Source of the DNA: an uncultured Erysipelotrichaceae bacterium
Lineage (GTDB): Bacteria > Bacillota_I > Bacilli_A > Erysipelotrichales > Erysipelotrichaceae
NCBI GenBank assembly: GCA_937902945.1
Contig: CALEMD010000359.1
Span: 1 to 5,412 of the forward strand
Direction of reading: 5' to 3'
DNA: 5,412 bases
Below are positions 1 through 5,253 of this stretch, one piece after another. The notes beneath the pieces were generated by a model, which did no database searches, was not told where the DNA came from, and worked only from the letters and a program-made list of their open reading frames with translations. Position numbers and translations under genes: made by a program. Positions within the stretch are counted from its first letter, which is position 1; the number at the start of each line of letters is the position of its first letter.

Positions 1-485
1 AGATATACACACAGAAATGCTGGAATAAAGTAGAAAATGAATGGGAATATCTGTGAGGCAAACAGGTTCATTGTTTTAACACCGCGGATATTTCCCTCTG
101 CTGCGTACTTATCTGCTTTATGAACCCAGATTGAGTTCATGGACATTTTGGCATTCTGCGCCAATACACCAAGCAGACCCAGTGGAACAGAAATTGCCAA
201 CCCGGTAGAAGCATCCAACCCTGCTATCATAGTCATTGCCACCCCTAAATAACCGGCAACAGCCATTTCATTAGGCAGTGATCCTCCCACGGCCAACAGT
301 CCGATATAGGCACTCATGATCGTTGCACCAACTTGCAGACCATATGTCAGGTTTCCAAACATAAGACCGCAGATCAGACCTCCTATCAATGGAGCTCCAA
401 AGTAGCACGACCATCTCAGCCACATCGGAAAAGCAGATGATACCAACCAACAAAGCAAACCAATTACTATTGCATAACCTAACAT
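1..485 (-). CDS. PTS mannose/fructose/sorbose-family EIIC (partial, N-terminal 161 residues)
   Basis: This is the membrane channel subunit of a mannose-family phosphotransferase transporter, which carries the sugar across the membrane with EIID. I translated it by hand: it opens at an ATG at 485 and runs without a stop to the window edge, giving 161 residues where the family usually has about 250-270. The family pattern is clear. GAPLIGGLICGLMFGN (about residues 31-46) is followed by QVGATI (about 51-56), AVGGSLPNE (about 65-73), SVPLGLLG (about 99-106), and then MNSIWVHKADKYAAEGN (about 116-132), the loop typical of this EIIC family. Most of the rest is hydrophobic, as expected for a polytopic protein. 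The start is fixed by AAAGGAGG seven to eight bases upstream, in a 17-bp gap after the EIIB stop. It is the third gene of the EIIA-EIIB-EIIC order; EIID should follow beyond position 1. The sugar cannot be read from sequence: mannose, fructose, sorbose, an amino sugar or a glycated amino acid are all possible. Confidence 0.95.
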   Translation of the reverse strand, partial: MLGYAIVIGLLCWLVSSAFPMWLRWSCYFGAPLIGGLICGLMFGNLTYGLQVGATIMSAYIGLLAVGGSLPNEMAVAGYLGVAMTMIAGLDASTGLAISVPLGLLGVLAQNAKMSMNSIWVHKADKYAAEGNIRGVKTMNLFASQIFPFIFYFIPAFLCVY

Positions 486-502
486 CCTATCTCCTCCTTT
501 AG

Positions 503-973
503 TTAGATTAACTTCCTAACATCTACTTCCGGATCTGTACTCAGCATCCGAAGATAAACGTTAACTCCCTTATCACACATAGCTTTTACTTTTGTCATTT
601 CATCCTTAGACATGAATACCCTTTTACTGATTGGCTTTCGATTTGGTCCAGAGCCAATATTTCCAATGTCCAAGTCACTTAATGGATAACCGTGTTCTAA
701 CATCTCATATGCAGTCGTGACTGTTTTGAACAAAAGCATGGTATTCTCTTCACTTCTGTCTTCATTCAGTTTGTTAATTGCATTGTCGATGCTCAGCACT
801 TCTACTGTTACTCCTGTCGGTGCTGCCATTGTCATGACATCTGCCATGAAACTATCTTTTGCCAGTGACTCATCTATTAGCAATATTCTCTTTACTTCTA
901 ATAGTTTTGACCAAGATGCAATTACCTGTCCATGGACTAGACGCTCATCCACTCTGCTTAATACAATTTTCAT
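503..973 (-). CDS. PTS mannose/fructose/sorbose-family EIIB
   Basis: Cytoplasmic phosphocarrier of 156 residues, normal length for a stand-alone PTS sorbose-family IIB. It accepts phosphate from EIIA and passes it to the sugar moving through EIIC/EIID. The N-terminus SRVDERLVHGQV carries the conserved phosphorylation histidine of the family, here His14. Downstream are the usual family segments: LLIDESLAKD (about 31-40), MAAPTGV (about 49-55), and an IGNIGSGPNRKPISKRVFMS stretch (about 103-122) matching the conserved glycine-rich loop, then a C-terminal VNVYLRMLSTDPEVDV. The ATG at 973 is preceded by AAAGGGGAA and overlaps the EIIA stop as ATGA, so the two genes are probably translationally coupled. 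In LevR-type circuits the cognate EIIB phosphorylates the regulator on a PRD2 histidine when sugar is absent. That role is likely here by analogy, since the regulator keeps a PRD2 histidine, but it is inferred. Confidence 0.95.
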   Translation of the reverse strand: MKIVLSRVDERLVHGQVIASWSKLLEVKRILLIDESLAKDSFMADVMTMAAPTGVTVEVLSIDNAINKLNEDRSEENTMLLFKTVTTAYEMLEHGYPLSDLDIGNIGSGPNRKPISKRVFMSKDEMTKVKAMCDKGVNVYLRMLSTDPEVDVRKLI

Positions 974-1389
974 CTGTTCCCCTTTCTCTTTTCAATAAAG
1001 TCAACGATTCCTCTTGTTCCTGCTTCAATTGCCATTGCAGACAGATCTTCCTCATTTGAGCTCTCATTTACTGAGTTAATAACTTCGAGAAGCATTGGAA
1101 GATTCATGCCGGTTATGATTCTTACCTTATCCTTGTTTTCTTCCAGCAAGGAATCATAGACTTTAGCAGATGTTATAAATGGAGTTCCTCCCAGCAGATC
1201 TGTAAATATCAGTACTCCTTCTTTTTGGTGATTTGTTACATAACTTCTGATCTCATTTTCATATGCATTGGTATCTTCACCAACCTGCAGTGAATAAGTA
1301 TCAACATTTTCTGTTTTCCCTAAAATCATCTGAACAGTTTCTTTCATTTCGGAAGCTAAATTGCCATGTGACAGCAGAAGTATCTTCAT
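970..1389 (-). CDS. PTS mannose-family EIIA
   Basis: Cytoplasmic first phosphocarrier of the transporter, which takes phosphate from HPr and gives it to EIIB. From the ATG at 1389 it has 139 residues, the usual size for a single EIIA(Man) domain. MKILLLSHGNLASEM holds the phosphorylation histidine His8 at the end of the first beta strand, and GVLIFTDLLGGTPF (about residues 75-88) matches the conserved D-L-x-G-G-S/T-P-F loop. The protein ends in a basic EKRKGNR tail. An upstream in-frame ATG at 1431 would add 14 residues, but it lies inside the predicted -35/-10 promoter. The ATG at 1389 has AAAGGAG eight bases upstream and matches the family N-terminus, so it is preferred. First gene of the operon; its stop overlaps the EIIB start by four bases. 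Confidence 0.94.
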   Translation of the reverse strand: MKILLLSHGNLASEMKETVQMILGKTENVDTYSLQVGEDTNAYENEIRSYVTNHQKEGVLIFTDLLGGTPFITSAKVYDSLLEENKDKVRIITGMNLPMLLEVINSVNESSNEEDLSAMAIEAGTRGIVDFIEKRKGNR

Positions 1390-1397
1390 GTCTGGTT

Positions 1398-1404
1398 CTC
1401 CTTT
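1398..1404 (-). promoter_or_regulatory. Ribosome binding site deciding the EIIA start
   Basis: AAAGGAG on the minus strand, eight bases before the ATG at 1389. It supports the short EIIA start over the upstream ATG at 1431. It sits only about 6-13 bases downstream of the predicted -10 box, so it would lie at or very near the 5' end of the transcript. Confidence 0.8.
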
Positions 1405-1410
1405 ATGAGT

Positions 1411-1438
1411 AGTATAATGGTCTAAATTCAACCGTCAA
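1411..1438 (-). promoter_or_regulatory. Predicted housekeeping (sigma-A) promoter of the PTS operon
   Basis: On the minus strand TTGACG (1438-1433) and TATACT (1416-1411) are separated by 16 bp. Each differs from the TTGACA/TATAAT consensus at one position. Transcription would start near 1402-1407, giving a leader of only about 13-18 nt that begins at the Shine-Dalgarno sequence. A strong sigma-A-type promoter is notable because operons next to LevR-type regulators usually use sigma-54 -24/-12 promoters. The call is by pattern only; start-site mapping was not available. Confidence 0.7.
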
Positions 1439-1469
1439 AAATTTATTAACGATTATGCCAAAATTATTT

Positions 1470-1475
1470 GTGTGT
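1470..1475 (+). promoter_or_regulatory. GTGTGT element 1, PTS-proximal candidate operator
   Basis: GTGTGT followed by TACATTA. It lies about 32 bp upstream of the PTS -35 box, roughly -65 to -70 from the predicted start. That is a normal position for an activator that contacts RNA polymerase from upstream. It shares its core with three other copies in the same intergenic region. Confidence 0.45.
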
Positions 1476-1523
1476 TACATTACAGCCCAATAAAAGATCA
1501 AAACTCCTTTATATTTTCTGCTA

Positions 1524-1540
1524 GTGTGTTATAAGTGTGT
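1524..1540 (+). repeat. Tandem GTGTGT elements 2 and 3, 11 bp apart
   Basis: GTGTGT starts at 1524 and again at 1535, one helical turn apart, so two protein subunits would bind the same DNA face. The second copy continues into GTGTCTTA (1537-1544), the left arm of an inverted repeat. This is the densest part of the repeat cluster and the best candidate for the main regulator-binding site, although the regulator's actual recognition sequence is unknown. Confidence 0.5.
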
Positions 1541-1594
1541 CTTATTAACAATAAATATCATTACTAAATCAGTTTGTGTGTATAATTAAGACAC
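1537..1594. repeat. 8-bp inverted repeat GTGTCTTA / TAAGACAC flanking the regulator promoter
   Basis: GTGTCTTA at 1537-1544 is exactly complementary to TAAGACAC at 1587-1594, with 42 bp between the arms. The right arm overlaps the end of the regulator's -10 box and the likely transcription start. The spacing is too long for an intrinsic terminator. A pair of operator half-sites, perhaps allowing looping and autoregulation, fits better. Confidence 0.4.
1576..1586 (+). promoter_or_regulatory. Regulator promoter: TATAAT -10 fused to GTGTGT element 4
   Basis: A perfect TATAAT -10 box lies at 1581-1586. The preceding GTGTGT (1576-1581) shares its last base with it. No good -35 is seen: TCATTA at 1558-1563 would have 17-bp spacing but is weak. 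Transcription would start near 1592-1594, leaving a leader of about 37-39 nt before the ATG at 1631. A bound regulator at this element would block the -10 box, so negative autoregulation is plausible. Confidence 0.6.
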
Positions 1595-1620
1595 GAAGCA
1601 AAGCAAATCGACACACTTTT

Positions 1621-1627
1621 GAGGGAG
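1621..1627 (+). promoter_or_regulatory. Ribosome binding site deciding the regulator start
   Basis: GAGGGAG lies just before the ATG at 1631. Spacing is short (three bases from the end of the purine run, five from GAGGG) but workable. A TTG at 1619 is in frame, but the purine run would then lie inside the gene and no Shine-Dalgarno precedes it, so the ATG is preferred. Confidence 0.7.
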
Positions 1628-1630
1628 ACT

Positions 1631-4090
1631 ATGAAAAGAATAGATACAATTGAAGAATATATCCGAATAAATACACGATCATTGATTCAGAATAACAATC
1701 TCGAGCAAAATCAAATGAATGCACTCGTTATCTCGCAAGATTTGAAACTCGATCGTGCAAATATATCAAAGGACCTAAACACTCTCTGGCGCAACGGTAA
1801 AATACTCAAGGTTGAAGGCAGACCTGTAGTGTTTTATGACATCAGCGTTTTGCTGAATGTATATGGTATCAGTCACCTGCCACAAACCATTTATAAAGGT
1901 GAGTCTATTCTCGATTATCTCTCTCAACAAAAAGCAGCAGTCATAAAAACCGATATTGATTCAATTGATACTATGATTGGTGCAAAAGATTCTCTTGCCG
2001 ATCAGGTACAGCTGGCAAAAGCTGCTGTTGCCTATCCTCCTTACGGGTTGCCAATACTTATCACAGGAAATGTCGGTGTAGGCAAATGGAGATTTGCAAG
2101 CGATCTGATGTGCTTTGCAAAAAATCACAGCTATAAAACACAGGAAGCAAATTTTCAACGTATTGACTGTCAAATCTATGCGCAGAACGATGAAAGTTTT
2201 CAGCAGTGTATTTTTGGTGCTTCTAAAGGAGCAACCATTTCTACACAGGAACGGTTTAAGAAAGGTATGCTTGAAGAGTGCGCTGATGGATTTATATATT
2301 TAGACAATATCGACAAACTTAGTAACAGCAGCATCGATCTTATAGTTGATCTTCTCGAGAGAAAAAACTATGCAAGAATTGGAGAAACACAGCAGCGTCC
2401 GCTTAGCTGTATGATTATAGCCAGCACATCCGATCCAGCCTGTAACAAGATCAAATTTCTCCTGAAGTATTTTCCTGTTCATATAACAATTCCTAGTCTA
2501 GACAGTAGAAATCTGAACGAGAAGATTGAAATAATACTGGAGTACTTTTCTGAAGAAGCAAAAAACATTCATCGCCCCATTCGTTTTCATAAAGATATAC
2601 TTGCCTGCTTTGCACTTGCAGACTATAAAGAAAACCAGATCGATCTAAAGAACGAGATACAGCAGACATGTTCCCGTGCTTATTTGGATGCTTCCACTAC
2701 TGGTTTGGGTGTCCTCCCCATCGGTTATCAACATCTATCCATTTCTTTGTTATCGAATAAGCCTTCTGACGAGCTGACACACAGAGTCTCACGAGTATTG
2801 AATCTATTAGAAGGTGAGTACATTCTGATCGATGAAAGCGGTTATTCCAAAGCCAATGATTATCTCAAAAACTCTAGCAGTCGTTTTGGTATCTCACGTA
2901 TGAACCAATTTGTAAACGAATTCAATACAGATATTGAAGAACTAGACAACGAAAACAATTATATCGTTGAAAATATTACATGTCTTGCAAACTGTGGCAA
3001 CGCACAGCTGCTTGCATTGCAGAATTCAATAGATAAGAATGTATATAGAATTTTCAGAGATAATATCGCAAGTAAGAATACGATCAGTGTTTTTCAACAG
3101 AACCCGCAGCTTCTCTACGGCATTCTTCTGCATGTCTCAAACCTAATAAAGCGAACCGTTAATCAGAAAGATAATACGCATACTTCTCCTGAATCTTCAA
3201 ATGCACAGCCTCAGATCAATGAGGAATATCAAGATGCGGAAAGAATCGTAAAAGAACTCAACAGTTTCTATCACATCAATATCAGCCAGAAAGAAATTCA
3301 GTTCATCGCAATGTACCTTTCCATAACTAACAACTGGTCAAGTACTCTGTATCCTTCTATTCTCCTGGTTGGACACGGAGAACAACTAACTTCTGATCTT
3401 CTCGAATATATAAAAGATGAAATTCCAGAATCACTGCATATCTCAGCAGTCAATTTCAAAAACGGCATGCAGATAAATGATCTTCTTGAATACGTGACAA
3501 TCAAAGCAAGAGCAATTGATAACGGAGCCGGCATTTTAGTTATCTCTGATTATGAACCCTTGCTCAGTATTTCAGATTATCTGCGCACAAAAGAGGGACT
3601 GAAAGCCAGAACCATTCATCCTCTCAGTATCCCTCTTGTTATGAATTCAATAGATCAGATTATTCAGCATAAAACAATAGATCAGATTGCTCAGTACTTC
3701 CAGAACAGCCTTGTCTCTTCAAACAGTCTCACAACCCAGCAGGACAGTTTCATCAAGAAGCTTACAAACGATTATATTAGTGGTAGTTTAACTTTTTTGA
3801 ACGCAGACAAAGCTGTCAGCCAACTTATGACAACACTTGCAACAATCACGAAGAAGATAGGTATTCCATTGTCCAATGAACTGTTGGTCAAATTCATCTA
3901 CCACAGTGTAAACATGCTAGAAAGAGTCATATCCAAAGAACCGTTCAATTATGTAGGAATCAAAACTTTTGCATCAAAAAACAGAAAACTGCTTAGAATC
4001 ATTGAAAATGCCTTCAGCAATGTTGAAGAAGTATACGGTATACAGATACCGGAAGATGAGTATGCATTTATAACTGAAATATTTATATGA
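1631..4090 (+). CDS. LevR/ManR-type PRD transcriptional regulator with a degenerate sigma-54 AAA+ domain
   Basis: Predicted cytoplasmic regulator of the adjacent PTS, 819 residues from ATG 1631. Domains in order: winged HTH (about 1-70; SQDLKLDRANISKDLNTLWR, then KVEGRPVVFYD); AAA+ domain (about 113-350; entry motif MIGAKDSLADQVQLAKAAV); PRD1 (about 440-565; His501 in LLHVS); EIIA(Man)-like domain (about 574-675; His582 in LLVGHG, then GILVISDYEPL); PRD2 (about 710-819; His758 in FIYHSVNMLERVI). This is LevR order, but the AAA+ motor looks dead. Walker A is GNVGVGKW (146-153), with Trp for Ser/Thr. Walker B is FIYLDN (221-226), with Asn for Glu. The sigma-54 loop GAFTGA is GATIST (200-205). 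The arginine-finger RRR is LKY (278-280). PRD1's second histidine is Tyr562, and no EIIB(Gat)-like domain remains between EIIA and PRD2, which fits a length below LevR's roughly 940 residues. The reading frame is intact, arguing for a retained function. It probably senses EIIB/HPr phosphorylation and acts without sigma-54. Confidence 0.9.
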   Translation: MKRIDTIEEYIRINTRSLIQNNNLEQNQMNALVISQDLKLDRANISKDLNTLWRNGKILKVEGRPVVFYDISVLLNVYGISHLPQTIYKGESILDYLSQQKAAVIKTDIDSIDTMIGAKDSLADQVQLAKAAVAYPPYGLPILITGNVGVGKWRFASDLMCFAKNHSYKTQEANFQRIDCQIYAQNDESFQQCIFGASKGATISTQERFKKGMLEECADGFIYLDNIDKLSNSSIDLIVDLLERKNYARIGETQQRPLSCMIIASTSDPACNKIKFLLKYFPVHITIPSLDSRNLNEKIEIILEYFSEEAKNIHRPIRFHKDILACFALADYKENQIDLKNEIQQTCSRAYLDASTTGLGVLPIGYQHLSISLLSNKPSDELTHRVSRVLNLLEGEYILIDESGYSKANDYLKNSSSRFGISRMNQFVNEFNTDIEELDNENNYIVENITCLANCGNAQLLALQNSIDKNVYRIFRDNIASKNTISVFQQNPQLLYGILLHVSNLIKRTVNQKDNTHTSPESSNAQPQINEEYQDAERIVKELNSFYHINISQKEIQFIAMYLSITNNWSSTLYPSILLVGHGEQLTSDLLEYIKDEIPESLHISAVNFKNGMQINDLLEYVTIKARAIDNGAGILVISDYEPLLSISDYLRTKEGLKARTIHPLSIPLVMNSIDQIIQHKTIDQIAQYFQNSLVSSNSLTTQQDSFIKKLTNDYISGSLTFLNADKAVSQLMTTLATITKKIGIPLSNELLVKFIYHSVNMLERVISKEPFNYVGIKTFASKNRKLLRIIENAFSNVEEVYGIQIPEDEYAFITEIFI
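2066..2470 (+). other. Degenerate AAA+ catalytic core within the regulator
   Basis: Codons for residues 146-280 cover all four altered motifs. Walker A keeps Gly151-Lys152, but the Mg-binding Ser/Thr is Trp153. GAFTGA keeps only Gly200-Ala201. Walker B keeps Asp225, but the catalytic Glu is Asn226. The arginine-finger segment, FRRRIP in family members, reads LLKYFP (277-282). Surrounding family landmarks (IFGASKG, GMLEECADG, ARIGETQQRP, MIIASTSDP, TIPSL) remain alignable, so the fold is probably kept. The family motifs used for comparison are from memory, not from an alignment run here. Confidence 0.8.
3645..3698 (+). repeat. 27-bp tandem duplication inside the regulator gene
   Basis: Two adjacent in-frame 27-bp units encode SIDQIIQHK and TIDQIAQYF (residues 673-690). 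They share the exact 14-base word CAATAGATCAGATT at 3648-3661 and 3675-3688, followed by a partly shared CAG codon. The units sit just after the EIIA-like domain, where canonical LevR proteins carry an EIIB(Gat)-like domain that is missing here. Confidence 0.6.
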
Positions 4091-4114
4091 TGCAACTATC
4101 TCTTTTTAGTGTTC
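4091..4114. other. Short convergent gap between regulator and transporter stops
   Basis: Only 24 bp separate the regulator's TGA (4088-4090) from the transporter's TAG (4115-4117) on the other strand. The gap has a short T run (4103-4107) on the plus strand but no convincing GC-rich hairpin. Any terminator must overlap coding sequence, or the two transcripts run into each other. Confidence 0.6.
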
Positions 4115-4684
4115 CTATAAAGCGAGAACGATTCCTGCTGCTGCTGCAATTAATATCAGCCACAGTGGATGCAGTTTCGGTTTCCACTTGTAAAAAGCAA
4201 ACAGGCCAACAAAAAGAATCAATGCTTTCCAATTGAATAATTGCAGTATATCCCTGCTTGCCTTGAATGCATCTACGCGGAATAAAGCAAGTAGGAAAAT
4301 ACTCAGTACAGCAGAAAGTATGAATCCTACCACAGCAGGTCTTAGACCATTGAATATACCCTGTACAATCTTTGAGTTCTGAAATGCCTTCATGGCTTTA
4401 GCAACTAGGCATATGACTATAACACTTGGTGTGACAAGAGATATGGTAGCCGCAAAAGCGCCCGGCAGACCAAACATGTCATATCCGACATAGGTAGACA
4501 TGTTAATGCCAATAGGTCCTGGGGTAGATTCACTGACTGCAATCATTGTAGTAAGCATATCCAGGGTAAACCAGCCATACTTGATAGACATTTCCTGAAG
4601 AAATGGAACGGTGGCCAAACCACCGCCTACCGCAAATAGTCCTGTCTTAAAGAACTCCCAGCACATTAACAGAAAGGTATTCAT
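4115..4684 (-). CDS. Chromate transporter family protein (short CHR type), second of a pair
   Basis: Predicted integral membrane protein of 189 residues with one CHR domain, the normal size for short-chain members that work as pairs. Full-length ChrA has two such halves fused. The N-terminal signature FFKTGLFAVGGGLATVPFLQ (11-30) and the STPGPIGINMSTYVGY segment (53-68) are clear family motifs. Further hydrophobic stretches lie at about 71-96, 113-135, 153-165 and 173-189. Start ATG at 4684 overlaps the stop of the upstream partner by ATGA, with a weak AGGCAGG Shine-Dalgarno about eight bases upstream, so translational coupling is likely. Characterised relatives export chromate, but many anaerobes carry such pairs without evidence of chromate exposure. 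The natural substrate, presumably an anion, is not established by this sequence. Confidence 0.9.
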   Translation of the reverse strand: MNTFLLMCWEFFKTGLFAVGGGLATVPFLQEMSIKYGWFTLDMLTTMIAVSESTPGPIGINMSTYVGYDMFGLPGAFAATISLVTPSVIVICLVAKAMKAFQNSKIVQGIFNGLRPAVVGFILSAVLSIFLLALFRVDAFKASRDILQLFNWKALILFVGLFAFYKWKPKLHPLWLILIAAAAGIVLAL

Positions 4685-5244
4685 TTGACATTGCCTGCCT
4701 TTCTGTCTTGAATCAATGTCAATACCAGACCCGTCAGCCCAGCTGCTATAACCAGCAGCACTGTTGAAATATCTGTGAAGTAGGAAAGGAAGAAAGCACT
4801 CAGGAATATCACAAATCCAGAGGCACTCTTAACACCCTTCTGAAACAGATTGATCACTGCTGTTACCATCAGTACGCAGACTGCGACTTGTATGCCGCGC
4901 AATGCCTGCTGTACCATAACCAGATCTGAAAAATTGCTTATAAGCCCAGCAATAATTGAAATGATAATGAAGGATGGAGAAACAACTCCTAGAGTTGCGA
5001 CTATTCCGCCAATGACACCATACAGCTTATAGCCGATGAAAGTAGCCGTGTTGACTGCTATAACGCCAGGTGTTACCTGGCCTATTGCATAGCAGTCCAT
5101 GACTTCATCTTCAGTTGCCCAATGCTGTTTCTCAATAACTTCTTTCTGTATCATCGGCAGCATGGCATAGCCTCCGCCGAACGTAAACAATCCAATCCTG
5201 AACCACGTAGTATACAGTGCCCAGTACTTTTTCATATGTATCAT
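4681..5244 (-). CDS. Chromate transporter family protein (short CHR type), first of a pair
   Basis: Predicted integral membrane protein of 187 residues, the partner half of the pair. The family signature FRIGLFTFGGGYAMLPMIQKE runs from residue 15 to 35, and VTPGVIAVNTATFIGYKLYG from 57 to 76. The proline that follows TPG in the second protein is Val61 here. Hydrophobic segments at about 77-103, 113-134, 142-157 and 158-178 follow, with a short charged C-terminus. The start is placed at ATG 5244, where GGAG lies four bases upstream. An in-frame ATG at 5235 (MKKYW) has the same GGAG 13 bases away and is less likely. The gene begins nine bases after the gamma-glutamyltransferase stop, so all three genes are probably one operon. 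The two halves likely form an antiparallel heterodimer, as proposed for paired CHR proteins. Confidence 0.9.
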   Translation of the reverse strand: MIHMKKYWALYTTWFRIGLFTFGGGYAMLPMIQKEVIEKQHWATEDEVMDCYAIGQVTPGVIAVNTATFIGYKLYGVIGGIVATLGVVSPSFIIISIIAGLISNFSDLVMVQQALRGIQVAVCVLMVTAVINLFQKGVKSASGFVIFLSAFFLSYFTDISTVLLVIAAGLTGLVLTLIQDRKAGNVK

Positions 5245-5246
5245 CT

Positions 5247-5253
5247 ATCTCCA
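5247..5253 (-). promoter_or_regulatory. Ribosome binding site between the gamma-glutamyltransferase stop and the transporter start
   Basis: TGGAGAT on the minus strand directly follows the upstream TGA and precedes the ATG at 5244. It supports that start and suggests that ribosomes finishing the upstream gene re-initiate here. Confidence 0.5.

Larger units (their letters stand above)
1390..1630. other. Divergent PTS/regulator control region
   Basis: About 240 bp without a convincing gene between the EIIA start (minus) and the regulator start (plus). It contains the EIIA ribosome binding site and sigma-A-type promoter, a -24/-12-like sequence with the key GC missing (1445-1460), four GTGTGT copies on the plus strand plus ACACAC at 1611-1616, an 8-bp inverted repeat, and the regulator's TATAAT and ribosome binding site. 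The stretch 1481-1523 holds nothing recognisable apart from an AAAGGAG-like word on the minus strand with no usable reading frame. Confidence 0.75.

Noticed and set aside
1390..1431. Longer EIIA starting at ATG 1431 (14 extra residues)
   Set aside because: The extension overlaps the predicted promoter and has no matching family sequence, while ATG 1389 has a strong ribosome binding site and the usual EIIA N-terminus.
1445..1460. TGGCAT-N5-TTAAT on the minus strand as a working sigma-54 promoter
   Set aside because: The -12 GC is replaced by AA, and a much better sigma-A promoter lies just downstream. Kept only as a possible relic.
1443..1460. Catabolite repression (cre) site around the central CG at 1450-1451
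   Set aside because: At least four mismatches to the cre consensus on the plus strand and a poor match on the other.
1484..1510. Tiny minus-strand frame after AAAGGAG at 1510-1504 (TTG start, eight codons)
   Set aside because: The ribosome binding site is only about two bases from the TTG, and the peptide has no support.
1619..1630. TTG at 1619 as regulator start
   Set aside because: No Shine-Dalgarno precedes it, and the GAGGGAG would fall inside the gene. ATG 1631 fits better.
3298..3534. Minus-strand open frame opposite the regulator, and similar short frames elsewhere
   Set aside because: They lie wholly within well-supported genes, have no family features and no ribosome binding sites of note. 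They are shadows of the real coding frames.
4091..4112. Bidirectional terminator between the convergent stops
   Set aside because: The only pairing (AACTA with TAGTGTT around a T run) is short, AT-rich and imperfect.
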